A stretch of 64,000 bases of DNA from Chitinophaga filiformis. GTDB lineage: Bacteria > Bacteroidota > Bacteroidia > Chitinophagales > Chitinophagaceae. The notes under the pieces are model-generated. The model had not been told where the DNA came from, made no database searches, and worked only from the letters and a program-made list of their open reading frames with translations. This document shows positions 46,285-56,600 of this stretch, piece after piece; the stretch's first letter is position 1, and each line of letters begins with the position of its first letter. The translations under genes and the position numbers were made by a program. The stretch spans positions 372,001 to 436,000 of the forward strand of contig NZ_JAKIRP010000001.1 of NCBI RefSeq assembly GCF_021646545.1, given 5' to 3'.

Positions 46285-47715
46285 CTATTCGTTGATCTTA
46301 TTCAGCACGATCTCTTTCACTTTATCCATTGGCACCCTTTCCTGCTCCATGCTATCGCGGTAGCGGATAGTAACGGTGTTATCTTCCTTGGTCTGATGAT
46401 CGATGGTTACGCAGAAAGGAGTACCGATGGCATCCTGACGCCGGTAGCGCCTACCGATAGCATCCTTCTCTTCATAAAAGCAGTAAAAGGATGATTTACA
46501 TTTATCCATCAGTTCCTTCGCTATTTCCGGTAAACCGTCCTTCTTGGTGAGCGGGAAGATAGCCAGTTGAACCGGCGCCAGCTTGGCAGGGAATCTCATC
46601 ACCACACGGCTGTCTTCTTTACCATCTTTGCTCAGGTCTTCCTCCGCGTAAGCGTTGCAGATTGTCAACAGGAACATACGGTCCAGACCAATAGAAGTTT
46701 CTATTACGTATGGGATGTAGTTCTGGTTGGTTTCGGTATCAAAGTACTGGATCTTCTTTTTGCTGTATTCCTGGTGGCTCTTCAGGTCGAAGTCTGTACG
46801 GGAGTGAATACCTTCCACTTCTTTGAACCCGATCGGGAATTCAAATTCGATATCCACAGCGGCATCGGCATAGTGTGCCAGCTTAACGTGGTCGTGATAG
46901 CGGTATTTTTCCGGAGATGTGCCCAGGCTGAGGTGCCATTTCATGCGCTCTTCCTTCCAGTAGGCATACCATTCCTTCTGGGTGCCAGGGCGGATGAAGA
47001 ACTGCATTTCCATCTGCTCAAATTCACGCATACGGAAAATGAACTGACGGGCTACGATCTCATTACGGAAAGCCTTACCTACCTGCGCGATACCAAAAGG
47101 TATCTTCATACGGCCGGTTTTCTGTACGTTCAGGAAGTTTACGAAAATACCCTGAGCAGTTTCCGGACGCAGATATATTTCACTTGCCTCATCGGTCACA
47201 CTACCTAACTGGGTAGAGAACATCAGGTTGAACTGACGAACTTCTGTCCAGTTTACAGTGCCGCTTACAGAACACTTGATCTTATTATCTTCTATCAGCT
47301 TTTTCAGTCCCGCGAAGTCATTATCCTTGAGCAGGTTATCCATCTGCTCAATTAATGCATCACCCGCTTCTTTGGAGAGCGTTTCAGCATGGCCTTCTAT
47401 CAGATGATCAACACGATAGCGTTTTTTACTGTCTTTATTGTCGATCATCGGGTCACTGAAATTATCAACGTGACCAGATGCCTTCCAGGTAGTAGGATGC
47501 ATAAAAATGGCAGCATCAATCCCGACGATATTCTCGTGCATCTGGGTCATGCTCTTCCACCAATAGTCGCGGATGTTCTTCTTTAACTGAGCTCCGTTCT
47601 GGCCATAATCATATACTGCACTTAAGCCGTCGTATATTTCACTGGACTGGAACACGAAGCCATATTCTTTACAATGCGAGATAATCGCCTGGAATTTGTT
47701 CTGATCTGTAGCCAT
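46285..47715 (-). CDS. glyS: glycyl-tRNA synthetase, dimeric class II type
   Basis: The 476-residue alpha2-type enzyme that charges tRNA-Gly. The N-terminal part has F-V-F-Q-S-S-E-I-Y-D-G-L. Motif 2 contains K-A-F-R-N-E-I and R-M-R-E-F-E-Q-M-E-M-Q-F-F. Before it stand L-R-P-E-T-A-Q-G-I-F and later D-R-M-F-L-L-T. The C-terminal anticodon-binding domain ends with T-I-R-Y-R-D-S-M-E-Q. A -7 box lies only eight bases before the ATG, so a leaderless message is possible. Confidence 0.96.
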   Translation of the reverse strand: MATDQNKFQAIISHCKEYGFVFQSSEIYDGLSAVYDYGQNGAQLKKNIRDYWWKSMTQMHENIVGIDAAIFMHPTTWKASGHVDNFSDPMIDNKDSKKRYRVDHLIEGHAETLSKEAGDALIEQMDNLLKDNDFAGLKKLIEDNKIKCSVSGTVNWTEVRQFNLMFSTQLGSVTDEASEIYLRPETAQGIFVNFLNVQKTGRMKIPFGIAQVGKAFRNEIVARQFIFRMREFEQMEMQFFIRPGTQKEWYAYWKEERMKWHLSLGTSPEKYRYHDHVKLAHYADAAVDIEFEFPIGFKEVEGIHSRTDFDLKSHQEYSKKKIQYFDTETNQNYIPYVIETSIGLDRMFLLTICNAYAEEDLSKDGKEDSRVVMRFPAKLAPVQLAIFPLTKKDGLPEIAKELMDKCKSSFYCFYEEKDAIGRRYRRQDAIGTPFCVTIDHQTKEDNTVTIRYRDSMEQERVPMDKVKEIVLNKINE

Positions 47716-47722
47716 AGTGGCG

Positions 47723-47730
47723 CAAATATA
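47723..47730 (-). promoter_or_regulatory. -7 box TATATTTG abutting the glyS start
   Basis: Exact TAnnTTTG on the minus strand, seven bases before the glyS ATG at 47715. Confidence 0.5.
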
Positions 47731-47759
47731 ATAAGGGTTTTCGGATTTAAAGATGGCGT

Positions 47760-48713
47760 TTAGCTACCTTTTTCTTGCTCGATCGGGGCCGTTAAGGGCA
47801 ATTCATCAGTTTCCACGGGCACTTCCTTGACATATACGGCATATTCATTGGGCCTGATCTTGCCCCCAAAATGCTGAACATATACTTGAGTAAACTCAGC
47901 TCCAAAGTACAGGATAATGGCTGAATAGTACACCCAAAGCAGGATGATCACGATGGAACCGGCCGCCCCATAGGCAGTGCCGACTTTACTTGAACCAAGA
48001 TACATCCCGATAGCGAATTTTCCTATCATAAACAGGATGGCTGTTGTCACAGCGCCGATAATAACATGTTTCCACTGCACTTTTGCATCGGGCAGTACTT
48101 TAAAAATGATAGCGAACAGCACGCTGATGATCACAAAGGTCAGTACCAGGTTAATAATGTATACCAATACCATCGTTACCTGCGGAAAGAGAACCGACAG
48201 CTGGTTGCTGAACAATGCAATAATCCCGTTTAAAGCCAGGGAGACCATCAGGATGAATCCAAGGCTGATGACTATTGAAAACGACAGCAGGCGGTTGAGG
48301 AGCATCTTCACCAAACCATTCTTGGGCTTGGCTTTCAGCTGCCAGATGAAGTTTATTGAGTCCTGAATTTCACCGAATACACTCGTGGCACCGATCACCA
48401 GGGTTACAACCCCCACTATGGTGGCCCAGCTGGAATCGCCCGAAAGAGCAGCATTTTTGATCATCTGCTGGATCTGTATGGCGGCTTGATCTCCTACCAT
48501 ATTTCTGATCTGCCCGTATATACTTCCTTCGATCGCCTCTTTTCCAAGAAACACATCGCATAGTGTGATAATCACGATCAGCATGGGAGCAATGGAAAAA
48601 ATAGTGTAATAGGATAGTGCGGCGCTGAGTTTGAGCACCTTATCGTCCATGAAATCATGAAAGGTCTGTTTCAGGATCAGCCACAAGTTTTTTACTTTCT
48701 TAACGATCTTCAT
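47760..48713 (-). CDS. YihY/BrkB family inner-membrane protein
   Basis: A 317-residue polytopic protein of the YihY family (once misnamed RNase BN). About six TM helices are visible. Family signatures are A-L-S-Y-Y-T-I-F-S-I-A-P-M-L near residue 30-45 and G-A-A-G-S-I-V-I-I-L-L-W-V-Y-Y-S-A near 250. Its molecular role is unsettled. It is the last gene of a probable run with the MazG-like and dtd genes, 26 bases downstream of the former. Confidence 0.92.
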   Translation of the reverse strand: MKIVKKVKNLWLILKQTFHDFMDDKVLKLSAALSYYTIFSIAPMLIVIITLCDVFLGKEAIEGSIYGQIRNMVGDQAAIQIQQMIKNAALSGDSSWATIVGVVTLVIGATSVFGEIQDSINFIWQLKAKPKNGLVKMLLNRLLSFSIVISLGFILMVSLALNGIIALFSNQLSVLFPQVTMVLVYIINLVLTFVIISVLFAIIFKVLPDAKVQWKHVIIGAVTTAILFMIGKFAIGMYLGSSKVGTAYGAAGSIVIILLWVYYSAIILYFGAEFTQVYVQHFGGKIRPNEYAVYVKEVPVETDELPLTAPIEQEKGS

Positions 48714-48739
48714 ATAATAGTTTTAACAAAAAACCTGCC

Positions 48740-49066
48740 TTATTGGAGCTTCTCATTGTCCTTGTGCCTGCTGGCGTCCCTGATGTTTTTCTTCTCGAAA
48801 TTCTTTTCCAGAGCGGCGGTCATGTCCACTCCGGTCTGGTTGGCAATGCAGAGCAGTACCCATAAGACGTCCGCCAGCTCATCCCCCAGATCCTTTCCCT
48901 TATCAGACTCTTTAAAGGATTGTTCACCATACTTACGGGACATGATACGGGCTACTTCCCCCACTTCTTCAGTCAGGATGGCCATGTTGGTCAGCTCGCT
49001 GAAATAGCGCACACCAACGGTCTTTATCCAGCCATCGATCTTTTCCTGTGCTTCCTGGATGGTCAT
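48740..49066 (-). CDS. MazG-like nucleotide pyrophosphohydrolase
   Basis: A 108-residue all-alpha NTP-PPase of the MazG/iMazG superfamily, which hydrolyses (d)NTPs to NMP and PPi as house-cleaning. The metal-binding E-E-V-G-E (33-37) and D-E-L-A-D (62-66) are intact in the expected spacing. It starts nine bases after dtd on the same strand. Substrate preference is not predictable from the sequence. Confidence 0.9.
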   Translation of the reverse strand: MTIQEAQEKIDGWIKTVGVRYFSELTNMAILTEEVGEVARIMSRKYGEQSFKESDKGKDLGDELADVLWVLLCIANQTGVDMTAALEKNFEKKNIRDASRHKDNEKLQ

Positions 49067-49075
49067 ATTGATGAT

Positions 49076-49528
49076 TTATTCCTTTGATTTCGTGTCTATA
49101 ATGATCGTAACAGGGCCGTCGTTCAGCAGTTCCACCTTCATGTCTGCTCCAAAAATGCCGGTAGCAATACGTTTCCCCATATCAAAAGTTAACTGGCTGA
49201 TCATCTGTTCATACAGCGGAATGGCTATATCTGGTTTACTGGCCCTGATATAGGAGGGCCTGTTTCCCTTTTTGGTAGCCGCATGCAGGGTGAACTGACT
49301 TACCAGCAGGATATCGCCATTCACTTCTTTTACAGAACGGTTCATGACGCCTTCCTCGTCGTTAAAAATACGGAGGTTGACGATCTTATTACTTAACCAG
49401 GTAATATCTTCGGTATTATCAGCATCCTCAATGCCCAGCAATACCAGCAATCCTGTCTGGATATTGCCGGTAACACTGCCATCTACAGTCACGGATGCCT
49501 TAGATGCACGTTGTATAACTGCACGCAT
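49076..49528 (-). CDS. dtd: D-aminoacyl-tRNA deacylase
   Basis: A 150-residue enzyme that removes D-amino acids, and glycine from tRNA-Ala, after mischarging. Both active-site motifs are present: S-Q-F-T-L at 77-81 and N136-D-G-P139-V-T. It begins M-R-A-V-I-Q-R-A-S as usual. It is followed closely by the MazG-like gene, making a small quality-control operon. Confidence 0.96.
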   Translation of the reverse strand: MRAVIQRASKASVTVDGSVTGNIQTGLLVLLGIEDADNTEDITWLSNKIVNLRIFNDEEGVMNRSVKEVNGDILLVSQFTLHAATKKGNRPSYIRASKPDIAIPLYEQMISQLTFDMGKRIATGIFGADMKVELLNDGPVTIIIDTKSKE

Positions 49529-49571
49529 ATGTGTAGTATGTTATTTTAATTGCGCCGGGAAATTAAAATAT

Positions 49572-50921
49572 TTATGCGGTATGTGTGAAAATATCACCGG
49601 CTTCAGGATCCTGCACTTTTATAGTGTCTTCTATTTCCAGTTTTGGATAAAACAGTTCCAGCATCAGGTAATAGTAGAGATAGAGAAATGATAAAGACAA
49701 CAACAGGTATTCGTTCAGTGCAAACAATATTGTTATGATATTCAAAGCCATTACCAGCAACAGATAAGTCTTACTGCTACGCAATTTCACATAGGCAAAG
49801 ATCTTTAAAAGGTATAGTGCCCCCAGTAACGCGGCTCCCGACAAAGCTAAGCCGGTAGGCGCCGTCAGCAGGTAATAGATATTGTATACCGTTACTGCAA
49901 TACCGGAAATGATCATCGTCTGCTGGGCTGCATACCTGTCAGATTCCAGATATAATACAGCATGTTCCTCCTGTGTAGCCGGTTTGTCTTTGTCAGATAA
50001 CAGCTTTAACACTGCAATAATATTAACGACAGGGATGTAATGCATAATGATCACCCAGGGATTATATTCTCCGGTCGTCAATGCCCTGCCGGTAATGACA
50101 TTTCTTAGCAAGCCGGCAAGAGAATATACACACAGAACAGCCAGCAATAACCTGAAAATAACAAAGGCGATAACGGTTACAGGCAGTGGTGTGCCTTCAA
50201 AGAAGTTGGACATTAAATAGGTGAGTTCACCAATACTACCCATGTAAATAAACCATATCGCTAAGAAGATGAAGAAATATTCCCACCCACTGATAGTCTG
50301 TATACGGGACTGAAGCTTTATAAAAAATGTCGGCCATCTGAAACTGTTCTCCGTCAGGAAAATAACTGAGTAATAAGAGACAAAAGTACCGTAGGTTGTC
50401 AGCAGAAAAGCAAGAGATTTCACCACCTCCATCCAGAATCCGGACGCATTCAGCCATCCCAGCGGGATTCCGCCCGTCGGACTGCCTGTTTTAGGGATGA
50501 CAAAATAGATGACGGCGGCCAGCACTGCTGCTCCTATTTTATCGCTCATTCCGTTCAGATAAAAGCGCGTGATAACGATCACGAGCACAACCGCAAATGA
50601 ATTGACATAATAGATCAGAGAAGTATTTTCCTGGCTGCTGTTTGCTTTCAGAAACTCATTCAGGACAATCTGCAGACCGTAAGCTAAGAGCACCACGAAT
50701 GCCAGTACACCAAACTGCTTCACATCCTTTTTAATAACAGCTTCCCATGTTACCATACACAAGGTGGCAAACGCCAGGAACACTGCATATTGCATCCCCA
50801 GACTAAGCGATAATATTGACGGGAATATGCTGTCAGCGCCCTTTTGTATTGTGCAGGCGATAAGTACGGGAATCCAACTGGTTTTAAGTATACGCAACTG
50901 TACAGGAGTAAAGAAATTCAT
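49572..50921 (-). CDS. polytopic membrane protein of unknown function
   Basis: 449 residues with about eleven or twelve hydrophobic helices and short loops, such as Y-A-V-F-L-A-F-A-T-L-C-M-V and Y-L-L-T-A-P-T-G-L-A-L-S-G. One longer polar loop near residue 310-325 (D-K-D-K-P-A-T-Q-E-E-H) should be cytoplasmic. The C-tail is acidic. I see no transporter or enzyme motif and do not recognise the family. It is 43 bases upstream of dtd on the same strand and may head that operon. Confidence 0.75.
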   Translation of the reverse strand: MNFFTPVQLRILKTSWIPVLIACTIQKGADSIFPSILSLSLGMQYAVFLAFATLCMVTWEAVIKKDVKQFGVLAFVVLLAYGLQIVLNEFLKANSSQENTSLIYYVNSFAVVLVIVITRFYLNGMSDKIGAAVLAAVIYFVIPKTGSPTGGIPLGWLNASGFWMEVVKSLAFLLTTYGTFVSYYSVIFLTENSFRWPTFFIKLQSRIQTISGWEYFFIFLAIWFIYMGSIGELTYLMSNFFEGTPLPVTVIAFVIFRLLLAVLCVYSLAGLLRNVITGRALTTGEYNPWVIIMHYIPVVNIIAVLKLLSDKDKPATQEEHAVLYLESDRYAAQQTMIISGIAVTVYNIYYLLTAPTGLALSGAALLGALYLLKIFAYVKLRSSKTYLLLVMALNIITILFALNEYLLLSLSFLYLYYYLMLELFYPKLEIEDTIKVQDPEAGDIFTHTA

Positions 50922-51011
50922 GGCACACAGGATTTATAAGGATGGAGGGCAAATAAAATCATTTACCTTTAGTTAAATTACGATAATCAATTATAAAGAA
51001 ACGTTAATTAA

Positions 51012-51410
51012 ATGAGTGTAGATCTTTCCGCCGAAATCACCTTCCGCACCGCCAGGAGCGGGGGAAAGGGCGGACAAAACGTGAATAAGGTGGAAACCAT
51101 GGTGGAGGGTTATTTCGATATTGCCGCTTCATCTTTGTTAACCGAAGAACAAAAAACACTGGTACAGGAAAAGCTGGCGCACCGCATCAATGCAGAAGGA
51201 CTGCTGCAGGTACGATCCCAGGAAGAACGCACCCAGCTGGGCAACAAACAGCTGGTGGTAAAAAAGATGAACGAACTGGTGAGTAAAGCCCTCATCAAAC
51301 CCAAAAAAAGGGTGCCCACCAAACCGTCCAAAGCAGTGAAGGAGAAACGTATCCAATTCAAAAAACGACTGTCTGAGAAAAAACAACAGCGCAGGAAAGG
51401 GCTGGAATAA
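51012..51410 (+). CDS. arfB: ArfB/YaeJ-type ribosome-rescue peptidyl-tRNA hydrolase
   Basis: A 132-residue protein that frees stalled ribosomes without a stop codon. The catalytic G-G-Q (20-22) lies in S-G-G-K-G-G-Q-N-V-N-K-V. The C-terminal tail is very basic (K-E-K-R-I-Q-F-K-K-R-L onward), the part that enters the empty mRNA channel in E. coli ArfB. This tail and the small size separate it from RF1/RF2. It lies divergent from the membrane-protein gene and directly upstream of the flippase gene. Confidence 0.94.
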   Translation: MSVDLSAEITFRTARSGGKGGQNVNKVETMVEGYFDIAASSLLTEEQKTLVQEKLAHRINAEGLLQVRSQEERTQLGNKQLVVKKMNELVSKALIKPKKRVPTKPSKAVKEKRIQFKKRLSEKKQQRRKGLE

Positions 51411-51436
51411 TTAATTTTGGCTAAAATTTCAGGGAA

Positions 51437-52972
51437 TTGAGTATAAAATCACTGGCAGGACAAACGATCTACTACGGCTTTAGTAACATAGCGAGCAAGC
51501 TCCTAAACTACTTCCTCACACCGCTCTACCTGGAGCTGATGACACAGGCTTCGTACGGGGAGATGTCTACAGTATACGCTTATATTCCATTCCTGAATAT
51601 TATCCTGACCTATGGTATGGAAACCGCCTTCTTCCGGTTTGCCAAAAAGGAGAATAGTCAGACGGTGTTGAGTACATCCACCATCTCATTGCTGTTCTCT
51701 ACCATTGGTTTTACAATCTTACTCCTGTTCTTCCGTGGACCTGTTATCCACTCTTATATTGGTGAACTGAGCGGACTTGACACGCATCCGGTGTTCTTTA
51801 CCTATCTGGTATTGATCATGGCTTTTGATGCGCTGACGGCCATTCCCTTCGCCCAGCTGCGGCTGGAGAATAAACCGGTCCGTTATGCCATTATTCGCCT
51901 GGCAAACATTCTGACCACCATCGGGTTTAACCTCCTTTTCCTGGTCATTATCCCGAAAATGCGTGCTGCAGGACAGACCTGGCTGCCGGATATACGTCCG
52001 GGTAACCAGGTAGGTTACATTTATCTGAGCAATGCGCTGGGAAGTGGTATCACGCTCTTGCTGTTCCTGCCTCAGCTCATGCGTATCCGATGGCAATTTG
52101 ATACTGCCGTATGGAGACAGATGCTGAATTATTCTATTCCGCTGATCTTTTTCGGGATGGCTGGTATGGTGAATGAGACCTTTGACAGGGCATGGTTCCT
52201 GCCGCAATTCCTGCCGGGGAATAATATGACGGATAAAAAAGAGCTGATCGGGATCTATGCCGCCAACTACAAACTGGCGATCCTTATCACGATGTTCATA
52301 CAGGCATTTAAGTTAGGCGCAGAACCTTTTTTCTTCAAACAGGCAGAAGGCAAAGATCCGCAGAAAATGTATGCCCGCATCATGAAACTCTTTGTGGTGC
52401 TGTTATGTATGATGTTCCTCTTTGTAAGCCTGTACCTCAATGTCTGGAAGATCTTTCTGCGCAGGCCGGAGTACTATCCGGGTATGAAGATCGTTCCCAT
52501 TCTCTTGCTGGCCAATATGTTCCTGGGCATCTACTATAACCTGACCATCTGGTTCAAGCTGACTGACCGGACCAAAACAGGCGCTATGATCACAATTATC
52601 ACGGCGGTACTGGCCTTTTTACTGAACTGGTGGTGGATCCCTGTGATGGGATACTTCGGTGCAGCACTGGCCACTATGGTCTGCTATTTTGCCCAGATGG
52701 CCATCTGTTATGCACTGGGACAGAAGTATTATCCGGTGCCTTACCATCTCCCGCGCATCCTCACGTACATAATAACCGCAGTGCTGACATTTTACCTGTA
52801 TGACCTTCTGAACAGGACCCTGCTGTCTCCCGGCGATGTATACGCACTGAAGCCGCTGTCCCTGTTTGTGGCCACAGTCTTCTTTGGCGGCTATATCTGG
52901 TTCCTGCTGAAAATGGAAAAGAAGGAGTTTTCCAGGCTGCCGCTGATCGGAAAATTTGTGAGCAGGATTTAA
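51437..52972 (+). CDS. MOP-superfamily polysaccharide/lipid flippase
   Basis: A 511-residue protein with about fourteen TM helices in the Wzx/PST layout (S-I-K-S-L-A-G-Q-T-I-Y-Y-G-F-S-N-I near the N-terminus). It probably flips undecaprenyl-linked sugars across the inner membrane. No ATG gives a full helix 1; the TTG at 51437, with AGGGA just upstream, restores the family N-terminus. It lies 26 bases after arfB. No glycan synthesis cluster surrounds it; the WecA-like enzyme at 13251 could feed the same pathway. Confidence 0.9.
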   Translation: MSIKSLAGQTIYYGFSNIASKLLNYFLTPLYLELMTQASYGEMSTVYAYIPFLNIILTYGMETAFFRFAKKENSQTVLSTSTISLLFSTIGFTILLLFFRGPVIHSYIGELSGLDTHPVFFTYLVLIMAFDALTAIPFAQLRLENKPVRYAIIRLANILTTIGFNLLFLVIIPKMRAAGQTWLPDIRPGNQVGYIYLSNALGSGITLLLFLPQLMRIRWQFDTAVWRQMLNYSIPLIFFGMAGMVNETFDRAWFLPQFLPGNNMTDKKELIGIYAANYKLAILITMFIQAFKLGAEPFFFKQAEGKDPQKMYARIMKLFVVLLCMMFLFVSLYLNVWKIFLRRPEYYPGMKIVPILLLANMFLGIYYNLTIWFKLTDRTKTGAMITIITAVLAFLLNWWWIPVMGYFGAALATMVCYFAQMAICYALGQKYYPVPYHLPRILTYIITAVLTFYLYDLLNRTLLSPGDVYALKPLSLFVATVFFGGYIWFLLKMEKKEFSRLPLIGKFVSRI

Positions 52973-53001
52973 ACCTCTACAGTCCTGAAGAGTCTGAGTA
53001 C

Positions 53002-53640
53002 TTACTGCAGGAAGGGGTTATGCCGCTTTTCAAAACCAATAGTGGTGGACTGTCCGTGACCGGGATACACCCTTACCTCATCGGGCAATACGAACAATTT
53101 CTGCTGAATGCTGTTAATTAAAGTTTGATGGCTGCCCCCGGGCAGGTCTGTACGGCCAATACTCTGGTAGAACAGCACATCTCCACCAATAAGGATTTGC
53201 TGGCTGGCGGAATAAAAACACACACTCCCCGGTGAATGACCAGGAGTCAGCAATACCTCCAGCTCATCGTCGCCAAACTGTATTTTTTCGCCGTCTTCCA
53301 GGAACCGGACCGGCTCTGGAGAAGGTTCAAAGGGAATATTATACATTTTACCTATTTCAGGAGAACGGTCCAGTACAATTTTGTCCTGAGGATGTATTTC
53401 CAGGCCAACTCCATAGGTCTTCACTACCAGCCTGTTACCGAAAATATGGTCAATGTGGCAATGTGTGTTCAGGAGCCGTGTAACTTTCAAACCCTCTTTT
53501 TCGATATAAGTGAGTAATTGTTTCCTTTCTTCTTCAAAATAACAGCCCGGGTCTATAATTATACATTCCTTTTTTTCGTTAATGAGTAAATAGGTATTTT
53601 CCTGAAACGGATTAAAGGTGAAATGTTGTATTTCCATCAT
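53002..53640 (-). CDS. metallo-beta-lactamase fold hydrolase (glyoxalase II-like)
   Basis: A 212-residue MBL-fold enzyme with the full metal set: H60-C-H62-I-D64-H65, then P-G-H-S-P-G-S and Y-P-G-H-G, and I-G-G-D-V-L-F. The small size without the C-terminal helical domain fits the YcbL-type glyoxalase II-like group. The start may be ATG 53640 or the next ATG at 53637. It lies divergent from the large propeller gene. Confidence 0.92.
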   Translation of the reverse strand: MMEIQHFTFNPFQENTYLLINEKKECIIIDPGCYFEEERKQLLTYIEKEGLKVTRLLNTHCHIDHIFGNRLVVKTYGVGLEIHPQDKIVLDRSPEIGKMYNIPFEPSPEPVRFLEDGEKIQFGDDELEVLLTPGHSPGSVCFYSASQQILIGGDVLFYQSIGRTDLPGGSHQTLINSIQQKLFVLPDEVRVYPGHGQSTTIGFEKRHNPFLQ

Positions 53641-53696
53641 TGTTGCCGATTTTTGCTATTTTTAATTCAGAACGCAATATTATCAATACTTTCTGT

Positions 53697-56600
53697 ATGA
53701 ACCGACTTACTACCAGGTTATTAATTACCGGTACCCTATTACTTGGCTCGTATCTATCCCAGGCACAGACCAATACCGTGGAATTTGGACAGAACCGCAT
53801 ACAGCATAAGAATTTTAAATGGCGTTACTATCAAACCCGTCATTTTAATACTTACTTCAGCCAGAACGGTCTGGAATTAGGGAAATACGTAGCACAGGTA
53901 GCAGAAAGGGAATTGCCACAGCTGGAACAATTCATGGAATTTACCTTCCGTCAGCGGGTAAATATTGTCGTGTACAACAGCTTCGGGGAAATGAAGCAAT
54001 CCAATATAGGCATTGGCGTTGACTGGCAGAACACCGGTGGTATCACCAAGCTGGTGGGTAATAAGTTAATCGTGTACTTTGATGGCGACCATGAACACCT
54101 GTACAAACAGATCCGTGAAGGGATCGCCCGCGTTATGCTGGAAAACCTGTTGTTCGGAGAAGATATCGGAGAGTTTGCCGGAAATGCAGTGCTCATTGAT
54201 TTCCCAAAATGGTTTACCGACGGATTTATAGCCTATGCAGCCGAAAACTGGAATACCCAGCTGGATGACGAACTGAAAGACGCTATCCAGTCAGGCCGAT
54301 ATAAGGACTTTTACCAGCTGGCCTACGAAAAGCCTACACTGGCCGGCCATGCCTTCTGGTATTATGTAGAAAGTAAATATGGCAAGGACGCTGTGCCTTA
54401 CCTGATGTATATCTCACGCATCAACCGTGGACTGAAAAAAGGATTTGAGCAGGTACTGAGCCAGAAGCCTAAAAATGCGCTGAAGGACTTCATGGTCTTC
54501 AATGCCAAACGTTACCAGGACGATAACCGCCGCCGCCGTCAGAGTACCCGTGGCGCCCGTACCATCGCATCCAGGGAACTGAAGAAGTCAGACTTCTACC
54601 GTTTCCAGGCCAATCCGAAGAGCATTTATTATGCAGTGGTGGAATTTTCCAAAGGATTGTATAAAGTGCAGGTACAGCTCGCCGATATGAAGCCTAAGGT
54701 ACTGCTGCGTAGCGGGGTAAGAATGCAGGCCAGCCAGCTGGACCCTAACTATCCGTTACTGGCATGGAACCAGAAAGGTAACCGTCTGGCCATTATCTAC
54801 GAACATGAGGGCGTAACTAAGCTCATGGTATATGACCTCGTTACCAGAACTACTACCAAACAAGACCTTCCGCGCTTCGACAGGGTGATCGATATGAAGT
54901 ACTTCTTCGAATACGACAACTCCCTGTTACTCTCAGCAGTGAAGAACGGTCATACAGATATCTACACTTACAGCATCACAAAGCAAACTGCGGAACAGAT
55001 CACCAACGATGTATACGATGATCTGGACCCTTCCTTCGTAGCCTTCCCTGGTAAGAGCGGGATCATCTACTCTTCCAACAGGCCATCTCCCACCGCTAAA
55101 AGCGGGGATACCGTTCTGCCGGCAGGTCACTACAATATCTTCCTGATCGACAACTGGAACAAGAGCGCTGATAAACAGATCTCCCAGCTGACAGACATGA
55201 AGTATGGCAACGCACGTTCGCCGCTGCAATACAACAACACACACTTTACCTTCGTATCAGATATCAACGGTATCCGTAACCGTTATGCCGGTTTCTTTAA
55301 GACGGAAAGAACGGGAGTGGATTCCCTCTTCTTCATCGGGTCGGAGATCCTGCATAACCCTGACAAGGCCGACCTGGATTCAGCACTGGCAGAATATGGT
55401 ACCTCAGCGCCTGATTCAGTAATGGCAGTATCGCTTACCAAAGATTCTACCTACACCTTCCCGATGTCGAACTACTCTTATGGTATTAAAGAATCCAGAG
55501 GAGCAGGCGACCAGAGCGAAGTATCGCAGGTGATCCAGCAATATGGCTATAAGAACCTCCAGAAGCTGAAGATCGATACCGTGACCCTGCGTAAAAGGAA
55601 TGTAAGCAGTCGCCCTACCACTTTCAGGGCCCGCCAGATGCACGAAGACAGCCTGCGCCTGGGACTGCCGACTTATCATGAAAAGACGAAAGTCGACACC
55701 GCGAAGCATGACGATTTCTTCCAGAGTGAATTTGGCAAGGAAGAACAGGATTCCAGTGTAGCAGCAGAAACCCAGATAGCACAGATCCCGCTGATGGAAC
55801 CTGTATTGAAGAAGGCAAAACTGCTGCCATATAAACTGAAATTCGCATCAGACTACCTGATACTCCAGATAGATAACTCTATCCTGATCAACAGGTATCA
55901 GCCGTTTACCGGTCCTCCTTCCGGCCCTATCAGGCTTGTGGATCCTGTGAATGGTCTGATCCGTATAGGTGTAAGTGACCTGATGGAAGACATTAAGATC
56001 AATGGTGGTTTCAGATTCCCTTCCAGCCTGGATGGTACTGAATACTTCATCTCTGCTTCCTATCTTAAAAAACGCTTTGATTATAAATTTACCTACTACC
56101 GCAGAGTAGATAAGTATAGCGGTATTGGTTTCGACACGCTGGGCAACCCGCTGGATTTCCCGGCCAAGATGAAGACCAATCTCTTCCAGTTCGACATACG
56201 TTATCCATTTGATCAGGCCAGAAGTGTCCGTTTACAGGTGGGCTACCGTAACGACAGGTTCGTAATAGCCGCTTCAGATGAAAACACATTGAAGCTGAGG
56301 AATTTTGCCGACAACTACGCATTATTACGCCTGGAATATGTGTATGACAATACCATCAACCCGGCCATCAACATCTGGCATGGTACACGCTACAAGATCT
56401 ATGGCGATATGAACGCACAGATCAACGGCGACCTGAATGACGTATTCGATCAGGGGGCAGCTGCAGGCAAGGGCAAGTTCACATATAATATGGGTATTGA
56501 TGTAAGACATTACGAGTCCATCTACCGCAACTTTATATGGGCTACCCGTTTCTCCGCAGACCTGTCATGGGGTACACGCAAACTGTTGTACTACCTGGGT

